NCBI RefSeq assembly: GCF_003545715.1
Contig: NZ_QVNU01000002.1
Coordinates: 186,001 to 250,000 of the forward strand
DNA: 64,000 bases
From: Taibaiella koreensis
GTDB lineage: Bacteria > Bacteroidota > Bacteroidia > Chitinophagales > Chitinophagaceae
Reading direction: 5' to 3'
A program made the position numbers and the translations under genes. The notes beneath the pieces were generated by a model. It made no database searches. It was given only the letters and a program-made list of their open reading frames with translations, and had not been told where the DNA came from. Shown one piece after another: positions 17,182-25,540 of this stretch. The first letter of the stretch is position 1; every line of letters begins with the position of its first letter.

Positions 17182-17766
17182 TTAAAAATCTTCGGACCCT
17201 TCGCTCTCCGCTTCGCTGCCATAGCTCTCCTCTTCCGAAGAAGAGCCGCCGTCGTCATCTCCTTCTTTGCCATAGCCTTCGCTCATATCTTCCGAGCTGA
17301 GATCGTATTTCTCTTCGATCTCCATCAACCTTTCGTTGGCCAGGCCCTTAATACCGGTTTGCGCGGGGGCCACACCTTCTTTCTTAACACACAGCGGATA
17401 TTCCTTTTTGCTGTCCTCTTCCTTGTCGATACCGATCAGCTCTACCAGGAAAGTCCATTTTTTTGCAGGATCGTAAGTATAGACAAACTTTTCATCCGGC
17501 TTTTCTACCAGGGCCGACACCGGCGTTTTGATCATGGATAAAGCTGGTGCATCTTTTTTATTGACCAGCACATCGGAAGCGATTTCCCGGCCACGGTTCC
17601 AATTGTCGTTGCTCGCGAAAAAGGAGGCTTTATGCTTATGGTCAAATTCAAAGGCAGTTAATATGGCTTCGTGAAAAGAGTGAAAGGTCTGGCCTGTCTT
17701 CAACACGATATCGCGGTAAATATTATCGTCATCTTCCCAATAGACCCGGAACTTAAATAACGGCAT
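17182..17766 (-). CDS. Plasmid pRiA4b ORF-3 family-like protein with acidic tail
   Basis: The 194-residue protein opens with the pattern of the pRiA4b ORF-3 / IS1096 passenger fold: FKFRVYWEDDDNIYRDIVLKTGQTFHSFHEAIL, then FEFDHKHKASFF, YTYDPAKKWTFLVELIG. It ends in a strongly acidic Ser/Glu/Asp tail (about residues 155-194). Despite the database name this family is a common chromosomal protein of Bacteroidota with no established role. The tail suggests binding to a basic partner, which is speculation. It is a monocistronic gene with a good terminator. Confidence 0.75.
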   Translation of the reverse strand: MPLFKFRVYWEDDDNIYRDIVLKTGQTFHSFHEAILTAFEFDHKHKASFFASNDNWNRGREIASDVLVNKKDAPALSMIKTPVSALVEKPDEKFVYTYDPAKKWTFLVELIGIDKEEDSKKEYPLCVKKEGVAPAQTGIKGLANERLMEIEEKYDLSSEDMSEGYGKEGDDDGGSSSEEESYGSEAESEGSEDF

Positions 17767-17886
17767 AGGTTTTTATTTTTCAGGTAACAAAAGTAACTAA
17801 TAATCAGTACAGCGAAAAGCATGCAGCGGCATATGTTTTGCCCTCGTTAAATTACCTGCTACTCAGTTGCATTTACAAAAAAAGCC

Positions 17887-17894
17887 TACCTTTG
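17887..17894 (+). promoter_or_regulatory. -7 element TACCTTTG before the His-rich gene
   Basis: It is an exact TAnnTTTG match with TTG at 17867-17869 as a -33 candidate. It probably drives the following locus of four genes. Confidence 0.65.
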
Positions 17895-17907
17895 CGGTTA
17901 CAAGTCT

Positions 17908-18243
17908 ATGTTGAAACGTGTTTTGCATATAAGCCTTTCTGTTGCGATAGCCGCGCTGCTGTTGCTCAATGGCATTTCGCACGAGTTCCTGCATAGCTTT
18001 ACGGGCCACGAGGATACGGTGGATTGCGTACACCATGACGGCGATGCGCATGCCTCCTTTGAGAAGGTCCACCATCACTGCGATTTTCTCGACCTCCAGA
18101 CGCCCGTATTTCTTACCAGCACATTACATTTTTCCTTCTATACACCTTTTGCGCACAACGATTTCTTTGTGCTGCAAACGCAGAAAGGCCTGAGTCCCGA
18201 AGCCGGGCATACAGCGCTGCGCGGTCCGCCTGCGTTGATCTGA
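17908..18243 (+). CDS. His-rich membrane-anchored or secreted small protein
   Basis: The 111-residue product has a hydrophobic N-terminus (VLHISLSVAIAALLLLNGIS). A dense set of potential metal ligands follows: HEFLHSFTGHE, DCVHHDGDAH, and KVHHHCDFLD. The rest has the look of a small family often placed before TonB-dependent receptors for metals in Bacteroidota. The ligand spacing suggests zinc or copper binding at the periplasmic face, but no specific family is recognised. It begins the unit that continues with the receptor, a lipoprotein and a barrel. Confidence 0.65.
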   Translation: MLKRVLHISLSVAIAALLLLNGISHEFLHSFTGHEDTVDCVHHDGDAHASFEKVHHHCDFLDLQTPVFLTSTLHFSFYTPFAHNDFFVLQTQKGLSPEAGHTALRGPPALI

Positions 18244-18352
18244 TTTTTACCACATTTCAAATGGCAATGTTACCCTGCATGGCTGCTCATGGCATGTACC
18301 GGTATGGCCTTAGTAAAGGATATGTTTCATATCCCGCAGATCAACGTTTTCC

Positions 18353-20704
18353 ATGAATACACATTCCAGGTATGCAAAAGGGCCGTTCGTGTTCGTTTGC
18401 ATGGTAGTGCTCCTGGCTGTCTTATCCCCTTTGGCGGGAAAGGCACAGGGATGTACAGAACAGATCCGCGGTATCATTCGCGATAAGGATGGGGCCGCTA
18501 TCCCGGGCGTGAGCGTTATGCTCTCGGCTAAAGATACCCTTTCTGCCACAAGTGATGTCGACGGTATCTTCCGCTTCAGGGACCTTTGTCCCGGCAACTA
18601 TACGCTCTTCTTGTCCGAGGTAGGCTATGCCGGTGTGCAACGCCGGTTGTCCCTGCCTGGTGCAGACAGCATCGCAAACATTACCCTTGCTGAAGGAACG
18701 GAGCAGCTGCGCGAAGTGTTGGTTACCGGGCAGAAACGCCAGGAGATCGCCACTATAGCGCATGTAGAGCTGGCGGGCAACAGTCTGCTTGAAGTAAGAG
18801 GCAAAAGCCTTGCCGAATCCATCAAGCAACTGGCCGGTGTCAACGCCATCCAGTCCGGACCAACCTTGTCCAAGCCTGTTGTCCATGGCCTCAGCGGCAA
18901 CAGGGTATTGCTGGTCAACAACGGCGTACGCCAGGAAGGACAGCAATGGGGTAATGACCACGCCCCGGAGATCGATCCTTTCACGGCGGATAAGATCACT
19001 GTGCTGAAAGGCGCCGCCAGCATCCGCTATGGCGCCGATGCGATAGCGGGCGTCATCCTGCTTGATCCTGCACCCTTACCGGAGCAAAAGACGATCGGCG
19101 GCAGCATAAGCGCGGTGGCCTCTTCCAATGGGCAAATGGGGACTATCTCCGGCATGCTCCAGGGCGCCTTCGATAAAAAGCTAAGCGGCTTGTCCTGGAG
19201 GGTACAGGGAACATTACAGCGTTCGGGCAATTTCCGCACTGCTAATTATTACCTGTTCAACACGGGCATGGCCGAAGAGGATTTCTCGGCACAGCTGGGC
19301 TATAAATGGAAGTTCCTTAATCTCTCCGCTTCTTACAGCCAGTACAATGCCAAGCTCGGTATTTTCAGAGGTTCCGACGTGGGCAACAAGGAGGATCTGC
19401 TTGCCGCTTTCGCCCGGGCCAAACCGATTACGCCGGATGAATTCAGCTACAAGATCGACCGGAGTTACCAATCGATCCGCCACCAGGTATTCCGGGCTGC
19501 AGCGGAGCATGTATTCGCCAATCATGGCAGCCTCTCGCTCAGCTATGCCCGGCAACAGGATGTACGCAGCGAATACGACATAGACCTGCCTTATACTTCC
19601 GACTCATCGCTGCTGTTCAAACCGCAGGTGCAATTCAAGATCGTAACGCATACGCTTGACCTTGCTTATAAGCAACCCTCGGTCAATGGCTTCTCGGGTA
19701 TTTTTGGCATCAGCGGCAGCACCCAAGGTAATGTCTATTCAGGCCTGCGTTACCTGATCCCCAACTTCAGGAATTATGGCGCGGGGGCTTTTGCTATAGA
19801 ACGTTATGAAACCGGCAAATGGATGTTTGAAGCTGGCTTGCGCTACGATTACCGGTGGTTGCAGGTATACCAGCGTAATCCAACGTCGCTGGAGCTGTAC
19901 GACAATACCTATAACTACAACTCTGTTACCGGCACGGCAGGCGTAACCTATAACTTCAACGATCATTTGTCCCTAAATGCGAATTTTGGCACCGGCTGGC
20001 GTCCGCCAAGCATCAATGAGATGTATATCCAGGGAATTCACCTGAGCGCAGCACGCTTCGAAATAGGCGATTCTTTACTGAAATCGGAACGCTCGTACAA
20101 TACCACGCTTTCTCTGAATTACCATACCGATAAGCTGAAAGCACAGGTAGACCTGTACGACAACGAGATCAACAATTTTATCTATGCCCGTTACATCGGT
20201 GTTGTGGTCAACAGCAAGGGGGCCAATCCAGGCTATCAATACACACAGACCAACGCCAGTCTGCTGGGTGCCGACATCACGCTGCAATGGGACCCCATAA
20301 AGCAGCTGACGTTGTTCTCTAAAACATCGCTGTTGCGTGCGACCAATAAGAGTGAGCACGACGGCCTGGTGTATATGCCGCCTTCCCGGTTCCTGAACGG
20401 GATCACCTACCATTTGCCACAAATATTGCGCCTGGACAATGCTTATGTGACACTCGAAAATATAAGCGTGCTCGGGCAGCGCTATGTCAATCCCGACGCC
20501 GACGCGATACCGCCGCCACCGGGCTATTCCATCTGGAATGCACGCATGGGTTGCGCTATGCCGCTGGGCAAAAAAACGCTTGATCTGAATTTCTCGGTAG
20601 ATAACCTTACAAATCTTGCCTACCGCGATTACCTTAACCTGTTCCGCTATTATGCCGACGACCTGGGTATCAATTTTACCCTCCGGGCAAAACTTTCCTT
20701 TTAA
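18353..20704 (+). CDS. TonB-dependent receptor, probably for a metal or metallophore
   Basis: The 783-residue receptor has a signal peptide ending GKAQG and an N-terminal carboxypeptidase-regulatory-like domain (IRGIIRDKDGAAIPGVSVML to VGYAG). The plug contains VHGLSGNRVLLVNNGVRQEGQQWGNDHAPEIDPF and the barrel ends FTLRAKLSF. The NDHAPEID plug segment resembles ZnuD-type zinc receptors. Together with the His-rich gene upstream this suggests zinc or copper uptake. It is shorter than SusC proteins and has no SusD partner. The start at 18353 gives a normal signal peptide. Confidence 0.88.
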   Translation: MNTHSRYAKGPFVFVCMVVLLAVLSPLAGKAQGCTEQIRGIIRDKDGAAIPGVSVMLSAKDTLSATSDVDGIFRFRDLCPGNYTLFLSEVGYAGVQRRLSLPGADSIANITLAEGTEQLREVLVTGQKRQEIATIAHVELAGNSLLEVRGKSLAESIKQLAGVNAIQSGPTLSKPVVHGLSGNRVLLVNNGVRQEGQQWGNDHAPEIDPFTADKITVLKGAASIRYGADAIAGVILLDPAPLPEQKTIGGSISAVASSNGQMGTISGMLQGAFDKKLSGLSWRVQGTLQRSGNFRTANYYLFNTGMAEEDFSAQLGYKWKFLNLSASYSQYNAKLGIFRGSDVGNKEDLLAAFARAKPITPDEFSYKIDRSYQSIRHQVFRAAAEHVFANHGSLSLSYARQQDVRSEYDIDLPYTSDSSLLFKPQVQFKIVTHTLDLAYKQPSVNGFSGIFGISGSTQGNVYSGLRYLIPNFRNYGAGAFAIERYETGKWMFEAGLRYDYRWLQVYQRNPTSLELYDNTYNYNSVTGTAGVTYNFNDHLSLNANFGTGWRPPSINEMYIQGIHLSAARFEIGDSLLKSERSYNTTLSLNYHTDKLKAQVDLYDNEINNFIYARYIGVVVNSKGANPGYQYTQTNASLLGADITLQWDPIKQLTLFSKTSLLRATNKSEHDGLVYMPPSRFLNGITYHLPQILRLDNAYVTLENISVLGQRYVNPDADAIPPPPGYSIWNARMGCAMPLGKKTLDLNFSVDNLTNLAYRDYLNLFRYYADDLGINFTLRAKLSF

Positions 20705-20729
20705 TTATTAAAACGCATTCAATAAGCAA

Positions 20730-21296
20730 ATGAAAAAAGTCATTCTGGGTATTGCCCTCCTCGCTGCAACGGCCACACTGTGGACCTCCTGTAAGAAAGA
20801 TGAAAAAAGTGTGGCGCCGCCGGAGCCGGGAAATGAATTCCTGACTACGGTAAAGCTGGTGGCTACCAATGCCAACGATCCGTCTGATGTACAGACGGCG
20901 AGCTGGAAAGACCTTAACCCCGACGATCTTACCCCGCCGGATACTTCGCTGGCCAAGCTAAACCTGCACGCCAACGCTGTTTACAATGTGCAGGTACAAT
21001 TCTGGGACGACAGCAAGACACCCTCTGCCGCGATTACACCAGAGATCCAAGAGCGCGCCAATTATCACCTGATCTGTTTCGATATGGATGGCAACCTCAA
21101 TCTTACCGTACAGCGTACCGACCAGGATACCAACAATCCGCCGCTGGAAATAGGCCTACAGGATAAGTTTACTACGGGCGCTGCAAGTTCCGGCAACCTG
21201 AATGTCCAATTGCGCCACCAGCCCAATGTAAAGAACGGCAGCTGTGATCCCGGATCGACCGACGCTGATGTTAACTTCCACATCAATATTCAATAA
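20730..21296 (+). CDS. Lipoprotein encoded with the TonB-dependent receptor
   Basis: The 188-residue product has a lipoprotein signal with lipobox LWTSC (C21), followed by KKDEKSVAPPEPG. The mature part looks like an all-beta domain with FLTTVKLVATNANDPSDVQTASW, YNVQVQFWDDSKTP and RADYHLICF-like strands (as ANYHLICFDMDG), and a final HINIQ. Proteins of this type commonly sit directly after metal-type TonB receptors in Bacteroidota and are probably surface or periplasmic partners. The gap to the receptor is 25 bases, consistent with one operon. Confidence 0.75.
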   Translation: MKKVILGIALLAATATLWTSCKKDEKSVAPPEPGNEFLTTVKLVATNANDPSDVQTASWKDLNPDDLTPPDTSLAKLNLHANAVYNVQVQFWDDSKTPSAAITPEIQERANYHLICFDMDGNLNLTVQRTDQDTNNPPLEIGLQDKFTTGAASSGNLNVQLRHQPNVKNGSCDPGSTDADVNFHINIQ

Positions 21297-21319
21297 TCAC
21301 CAGCAAAAGAACAATCGAA

Positions 21320-22048
21320 ATGAAAAGAACATATATGTTGATCGCAGCCCTGGTTATGGGCCTGGCATTTAATGCCACAGCGCAGGAACAACAATCAACA
21401 ACCGCAAAGGGCTATATCGGCATTACCGGCGGGCTTTCCCCCGTTTTCGGAAATTATACCAAATCCGACTATACTTCGGATGCTTCCGGCTATGCCAGCA
21501 CCGGCGCCAATATTGGTATTACCGGAGTGTATTTTATCAAGCACAATTTCGGTGTAGCCGCGTTGATCTCTTATCAGGGCTTTGGCTTTCACGGGTCGCA
21601 AAGCCTGGCCGACGGCTTCAAAGAAGCTTTTGACCTGGATAGCACCACGGTATACCGCAAAGGGAACAACAGTACTTTCAATTTCATGATCGGCCCTTAT
21701 TACGCTCTCCCTTTTGCCCATAAATGGCATCTTGATTTCAGGGTATTGGCCGGTGTAGTCAACGCAAAGCTGGCCGGATACGAAGTATTCCTGGAAGATG
21801 GCGAAGGCAACCAGTTCAGCCAGAAACAAAGCACCGCCACTACCTTTGGCTACCAGGCCGGCGTGGGTTTGCGCTATGACATTGGCAGGCACCTGGGCGT
21901 TGGCGTCAATGCCGATTTCTTCGGGTCCCGGCCCAACTTTAAGATCGAAAATGATAACCGTGTCAATTCTGCGGGAAGATTGCTGACCAACTATAAGCAA
22001 TCGATTACCGGTGTTAATACCAATCTTACAGTGATGTATCGCTTCTAG
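21320..22048 (+). CDS. Outer-membrane beta-barrel protein
   Basis: The 242-residue protein has a signal peptide (MKRTYMLIAALVMGLAFNATAQ). An eight-strand-like barrel follows, with GYIGITGGLSPVFGNYTKSDY, NIGITGVYFIKHNFGVAALISY and a C-terminal TNLTVMYRF. The family is the general outer-membrane beta-barrel family. It starts 23 bases after the lipoprotein and ends before a strong terminator, so it closes the receptor operon. Confidence 0.8.
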   Translation: MKRTYMLIAALVMGLAFNATAQEQQSTTAKGYIGITGGLSPVFGNYTKSDYTSDASGYASTGANIGITGVYFIKHNFGVAALISYQGFGFHGSQSLADGFKEAFDLDSTTVYRKGNNSTFNFMIGPYYALPFAHKWHLDFRVLAGVVNAKLAGYEVFLEDGEGNQFSQKQSTATTFGYQAGVGLRYDIGRHLGVGVNADFFGSRPNFKIENDNRVNSAGRLLTNYKQSITGVNTNLTVMYRF

Positions 22049-22068
22049 ACCATTCTTGAATCAGGTAT

Positions 22069-22106
22069 ACGGGGCTGTTCCAAAAAGGGACAGCCCCGTT
22101 TTTTTT
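22069..22106 (+). terminator. Strong intrinsic terminator of the receptor operon
   Basis: ACGGGGCTGTTCC / GGGACAGCCCCGT with an AAAAA loop, then a run of T. Confidence 0.9.
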
Positions 22107-22163
22107 AACGTTCCCTTACGCCCAAACCGGATGATACATATCACTTTTGATGATCTGATGGAT

Positions 22164-22171
22164 TATATTTG
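22164..22171 (+). promoter_or_regulatory. -7 element TATATTTG before the third RiPP precursor
   Basis: It is an exact TAnnTTTG match, giving a leader of about 100 bases before the ATG at 22280. Confidence 0.5.
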
Positions 22172-22279
22172 TATTATTGTAAAATAAAAAATCAACCCGT
22201 TTTGCGCTGAACAATCACTCCAGGGCGCTGTGCAACTACCAGAAGACAGGAGTGAACCACCCCGATAAATGGACCAAAC

Positions 22280-22501
22280 ATGAAAAAGAAGAAAGTGGAC
22301 CTGGGCAGAAAGCTGACCCTTACCAAAGAAACCATCACCGGACTGAACGACAAGTTGCAGGAAGCGATTCTTGGCGGTGCTACCGGAAAAGGATGTGCTG
22401 TATCCGGCACCGGATGCGGCTGCGATCCGCAGGCTTCATGCGGCATTGTGCTATGCACCGCTTATGTGGGCTGCCAGAGCAAAGATTGCCCCGAAGCGTA
22501 A
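22280..22501 (+). CDS. Cys-rich lanthipeptide-type RiPP precursor, orphan
   Basis: The 73-residue peptide starts MKKKKVDLGRKLTLTKETI, the textbook Bacteroidota leader K-L-x-L-x-K-E-T-I-x-x-L, followed by NDKLQEAILGG (GG at residues 32-33). The core has eight Cys in a compact arrangement (GKGCAVSGTGCGCDPQ, ASCGIVLC, VGCQSKDC) with several Ser/Thr. Its own promoter and terminator support a real gene. No modification or export gene is adjacent. Compared with the two precursors at 0.8-1.3 kb the leader type is shared, but the core is much more cysteine-rich. Confidence 0.75.
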   Translation: MKKKKVDLGRKLTLTKETITGLNDKLQEAILGGATGKGCAVSGTGCGCDPQASCGIVLCTAYVGCQSKDCPEA

Positions 22502-22524
22502 ACAGATCAAGTAAAGGATCAAAA

Positions 22525-22552
22525 AAAGCCAGGCCTGCAACGGCCTGGCTTT
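22525..22552. terminator. Bidirectional terminator
   Basis: A perfect 11-bp stem AAAGCCAGGCC / GGCCTGGCTTT with a 6-base loop lies between convergent genes. T runs flank it on both strands. Confidence 0.85.
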
Positions 22553-22570
22553 AACTTGGAACGAACTCTA

Positions 22571-23596
22571 TCAGGCATGCGCCTTGTTGAAATGATTTGC
22601 GGTATCGTGGATGAAATCTTCGATCATTTTGCTTACCGCAATAGCAGCGGTTTCCCGCGGAAATTTCACAGCTACCCTATCGTCATTTAGCAACCATTGG
22701 TGCACGGTACGGAATGATTTTGCTGAAAGCGAATCGATCACCGGCACACCCAGGCGGTGGATGGCGGCGGCATTGCATTGTTGCTCGTACTGTCGTTTCA
22801 TAGGAACGACCAATAGTTTCTTGTTGAGATAAAGCGCCTCTGCCGGCCCCTCAAATCCCGCGCCCAACAAGGCTCCCGAACAAGACTCGAGGCTCTCCAG
22901 GAAGGCTTCGTTCTCGATGGGACGAATCTGTATCTGCTCAAAAGTAAACGCTTCTTTGTTATGCTTTGAAAACACCTCCCAGGTTACGCCTTTGAAACGA
23001 TGAAGAAAGCGGATGAGCGCAGCATCGTCGTAAGCAGGCAGGTAAACGGTATAATGATTCCCCTTGACAGGCGTCAGGGCCTGGACCTCCCTGCGGATAA
23101 CCGGGGTAAAGATCTTGTCGTTGTACCGCTCAAAGTGAAAGCCATAATAAGAAGAGAAAGGTGCGTAATAACGCAGAATGAATCGTCCGAACCAACCGGC
23201 TACTTCCGGCTTGGGCGATGCGGCCTGCACCACTGCCGATTGATGGCTTAGCGCAATGCAAGGCACCTTGCGCAGCTTGCAGGCCCAGGCCGATACCGGC
23301 TCAAAATCGTTGACCACGAGGTCATAATCCTCCACCGGCAAATGATAGATATCCCGGAAGAACCGCCAGGGGCTGAGCCGGCGAAAGGTTTGCCATAACG
23401 ACACGCCGCCATGCCTGCCAAAGATGAAACTAAGCCCTTTCAAACGGTACTTTACCGGGTAAGGCAAGCTGAGATCGGCCTGGTAGCCGCTTACCAACAG
23501 ATCGACCTCTCCATATTTCATCAATTCGGGATATATATCTCTCGCCCGGCTCAGATGGCCGTTGCCTGTACCTTGTACCGCGAAAAGTATTTTCAT
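22571..23596 (-). CDS. Glycosyltransferase family protein (MurG-like fold, TIGR00661-type)
   Basis: The 341-residue protein opens MKILFAVQGTGNGHLSRA, the N-terminal Rossmann loop of GT-B enzymes related to MurG. It contains VNDFEPVSAWACKLRKVPCIALSHQSAV and the C-terminal GAGFEGPAEALYLNKKLLVVPMKRQYEQQCNA donor-site segment. These point to a nucleotide-sugar transferase acting on a lipid or envelope acceptor. The donor and acceptor are not known. The metallophosphoesterase gene lies 49 bases upstream on the same strand and is probably co-transcribed, so the pair may act on one glycolipid. Confidence 0.82.
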   Translation of the reverse strand: MKILFAVQGTGNGHLSRARDIYPELMKYGEVDLLVSGYQADLSLPYPVKYRLKGLSFIFGRHGGVSLWQTFRRLSPWRFFRDIYHLPVEDYDLVVNDFEPVSAWACKLRKVPCIALSHQSAVVQAASPKPEVAGWFGRFILRYYAPFSSYYGFHFERYNDKIFTPVIRREVQALTPVKGNHYTVYLPAYDDAALIRFLHRFKGVTWEVFSKHNKEAFTFEQIQIRPIENEAFLESLESCSGALLGAGFEGPAEALYLNKKLLVVPMKRQYEQQCNAAAIHRLGVPVIDSLSAKSFRTVHQWLLNDDRVAVKFPRETAAIAVSKMIEDFIHDTANHFNKAHA

Positions 23597-23645
23597 TTAG
23601 GGGTATGATGTGGAATGGTCAATAATAGGGGGAAACAAGCGGTCG

Positions 23646-24491
23646 CTATTTCTGTACCAGCTTCATTTCGGCGAGCAGGCTGTCAAACAGCTCCTTGGTC
23701 GATTCCTTGCGGATCTGGCTGCTCTTAAGCACTACCGATTGCGCTACCGGGTCGTCGGTGTAGCGGTAAAGTTTCCATTCTCCATCAGTATATTCAAGCG
23801 AGGAAAGGTTCTCGATCCAGTCGCCGGAGTTGAGATAGCGGATCGGGCCTTTTTCGGTCACCATAGTCTTCATAGCCGGCTCATGGATATGACCACAGAT
23901 CACATATTTGTAGTCGTTTGAGGCAGCGATCTCACATACAGTAGATTCAAACTTATTGATAAAGGCTACAGCGCTTTTTACGCCATTCTTGATCTTTTTG
24001 GAAAAGGAGATCTTGCCTCTGCCCATCTTCTCGCTGATAAAATTGACGAAACGGTTGATGAGGATCAGGGTATCGTAGCCAATAGCGCCCAGTTTGGCCA
24101 GCCATTTTGAATGCTGCATCACCACATCGAACACGTCGCCATGGAAGATCCATACCTTTTCCCCACCCAGCTTGATGGACAGCTTGTTGCAGATCTTCAG
24201 CGTACCCAGCTGAAATCCTTTGAACTTACGCAGCATCTCATCGTGGTTACCGGGAATATAATACAGCGGCACGCCCTTGGTAATGAGACCTATCAGGTGC
24301 TTGATCACCATCATATGGGTTGGCGGCCAGTACCGCTTGCTGAACTGCCATACATCAATAATGTCGCCGTTAAGAATGACCGCCTTGGGTTTAATGCTTT
24401 TCAGGTACTGAAGCAGCTCTTTGGCATGACAGCCATAAGTGCCCAGGTGTATATCGGAAAGTACCAGCAGGTCTATTTCTCTTTTTGCCAT
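23646..24491 (-). CDS. Calcineurin-like phosphoesterase, UDP-2,3-diacylglucosamine diphosphatase-like
   Basis: The 281-residue metallophosphoesterase has all ligand motifs: SDIHLGTYG, NGDIIDVW, GNHDE, FHGDVFD and CGHIHEP. The closest well-known relatives are LpxH-type lipid A enzymes, but the length and sequence between motifs (FINKFESTVCEIAASNDYKYVICGH) differ from the second family member at 61-61.8 kb, which is the better LpxH candidate. This copy is therefore more likely to act on another nucleotide-linked or lipid-linked phosphate, perhaps with the neighbouring glycosyltransferase. Confidence 0.82.
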   Translation of the reverse strand: MAKREIDLLVLSDIHLGTYGCHAKELLQYLKSIKPKAVILNGDIIDVWQFSKRYWPPTHMMVIKHLIGLITKGVPLYYIPGNHDEMLRKFKGFQLGTLKICNKLSIKLGGEKVWIFHGDVFDVVMQHSKWLAKLGAIGYDTLILINRFVNFISEKMGRGKISFSKKIKNGVKSAVAFINKFESTVCEIAASNDYKYVICGHIHEPAMKTMVTEKGPIRYLNSGDWIENLSSLEYTDGEWKLYRYTDDPVAQSVVLKSSQIRKESTKELFDSLLAEMKLVQK

Positions 24492-24669
24492 AGCAGCGAC
24501 ATAATGATTGGTTCAATGTGTTTTTCCCACGCTTCCTGCAAAATGAAGAAACAGATATTGCTTAATTATTAAATGCAAGTAAAGTAATCATTAAAAACAG
24601 CACGCATACATGACGCTGACACCTTAGGCTGCTCCGGTAAGGAACCAGTTACTTCCTTCCATAAACAAG

Positions 24670-24697
24670 AGCGGCTGCCCGTCAACAGGCAGCCGCT
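24670..24697 (-). terminator. Intrinsic terminator (minus strand)
   Basis: AGCGGCTGCC / GGCAGCCGCT around an 8-base loop, with a T-rich tail on the minus strand, just downstream of the barrel gene. Confidence 0.7.
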
Positions 24698-24715
24698 TCG
24701 TCCGGGAAACCGGCC

Positions 24716-25450
24716 TCAAAGGTTATAGGACAAACCAACAGTAAGTGTACTGAAGGCATCCTTGCTTTTGTTGGAATAGCCCGTGGGATTGTAGCCATCC
24801 AGCTTTTCGGAAAAGGAAAGATTGTGCCGGTAGTTAATATTGAGCGAAAGCTGGGACCGGCCGTACACTTTTCCCGTATAGGCTTTGTTGAGATGTGCTA
24901 TAGGTAAATAATAGCCTACCTCGGCGGGCACCACAATACCGGCGCCATCAGGATCTGGTATCAGGCCGACATTGGGATCGGAGGTTGAACGTGCCTCTAC
25001 CTTATTGACAATAAACCCGGCGCCTACTCCGGCATACAGGCCGCCAAGATATTTGATATTGGTTTGCACATCGGCATCAGATTTACCGGTAAGCGCAAGG
25101 CGCAAAGGATAAAAACGGGCGGTCACTGCGCCATAGAAAAAGCTATTGCTGAATTCCATATTGTATACGCTGGCATCGTTGCGGTCGCCGGCTTTCAGCT
25201 TGCCCATCTGGACATCGAGGTTAATGCCGAGCCAGGGCATGGCCGCGTACTGCGCGCCAATACCGAATACCGGCTGCTTCGACTTCTTTTTTACATCGGT
25301 AAAAGGAAAGGTAAGCCCACCGTTTACGGCAATGCTGAATTGGTTGGGCTGGTTAGGCGCATTATCCTTGGGCAGGGTTTCGGTTTGGTCTTGCGCCACA
25401 GCCCATAGCGGACTGAGCAGGCAAGCAGTGAATAGGGTCTTAATGGTCAT
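24716..25450 (-). CDS. Outer-membrane beta-barrel protein
   Basis: The 244-residue protein has a signal peptide (MTIKTLFTACLLSPLWAVAQ) and a barrel body: FSIAVNGGLTFPFTDVKKKSKQ, GIGAQYAAMPWLGINLDVQMG, FFYGAVTARFYPLRLAL and the final FSTLTVGLSYNL. It belongs to the broad porin-like barrel group. The YLGGLYAGVGAGFIVNKVEA segment and the final aromatic residues support outer-membrane insertion. No operon partner is evident, and the specific role is unknown. Confidence 0.78.
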   Translation of the reverse strand: MTIKTLFTACLLSPLWAVAQDQTETLPKDNAPNQPNQFSIAVNGGLTFPFTDVKKKSKQPVFGIGAQYAAMPWLGINLDVQMGKLKAGDRNDASVYNMEFSNSFFYGAVTARFYPLRLALTGKSDADVQTNIKYLGGLYAGVGAGFIVNKVEARSTSDPNVGLIPDPDGAGIVVPAEVGYYLPIAHLNKAYTGKVYGRSQLSLNINYRHNLSFSEKLDGYNPTGYSNKSKDAFSTLTVGLSYNL

Positions 25451-25540
25451 AACAGCGTTTTTTGCTATAACTAAAGTATAGAATAAAGGCCTTCAAAAGA
25501 AATCATTATAGAAATTTTCTGACAAAATTGGCGGCAGATC

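Noticed and set aside
17182-17766. pRiA4b ORF-3-like protein as evidence of an insertion sequence
   Set aside because: No terminal repeats or transposase accompany it, and the family is commonly chromosomal in Bacteroidota.
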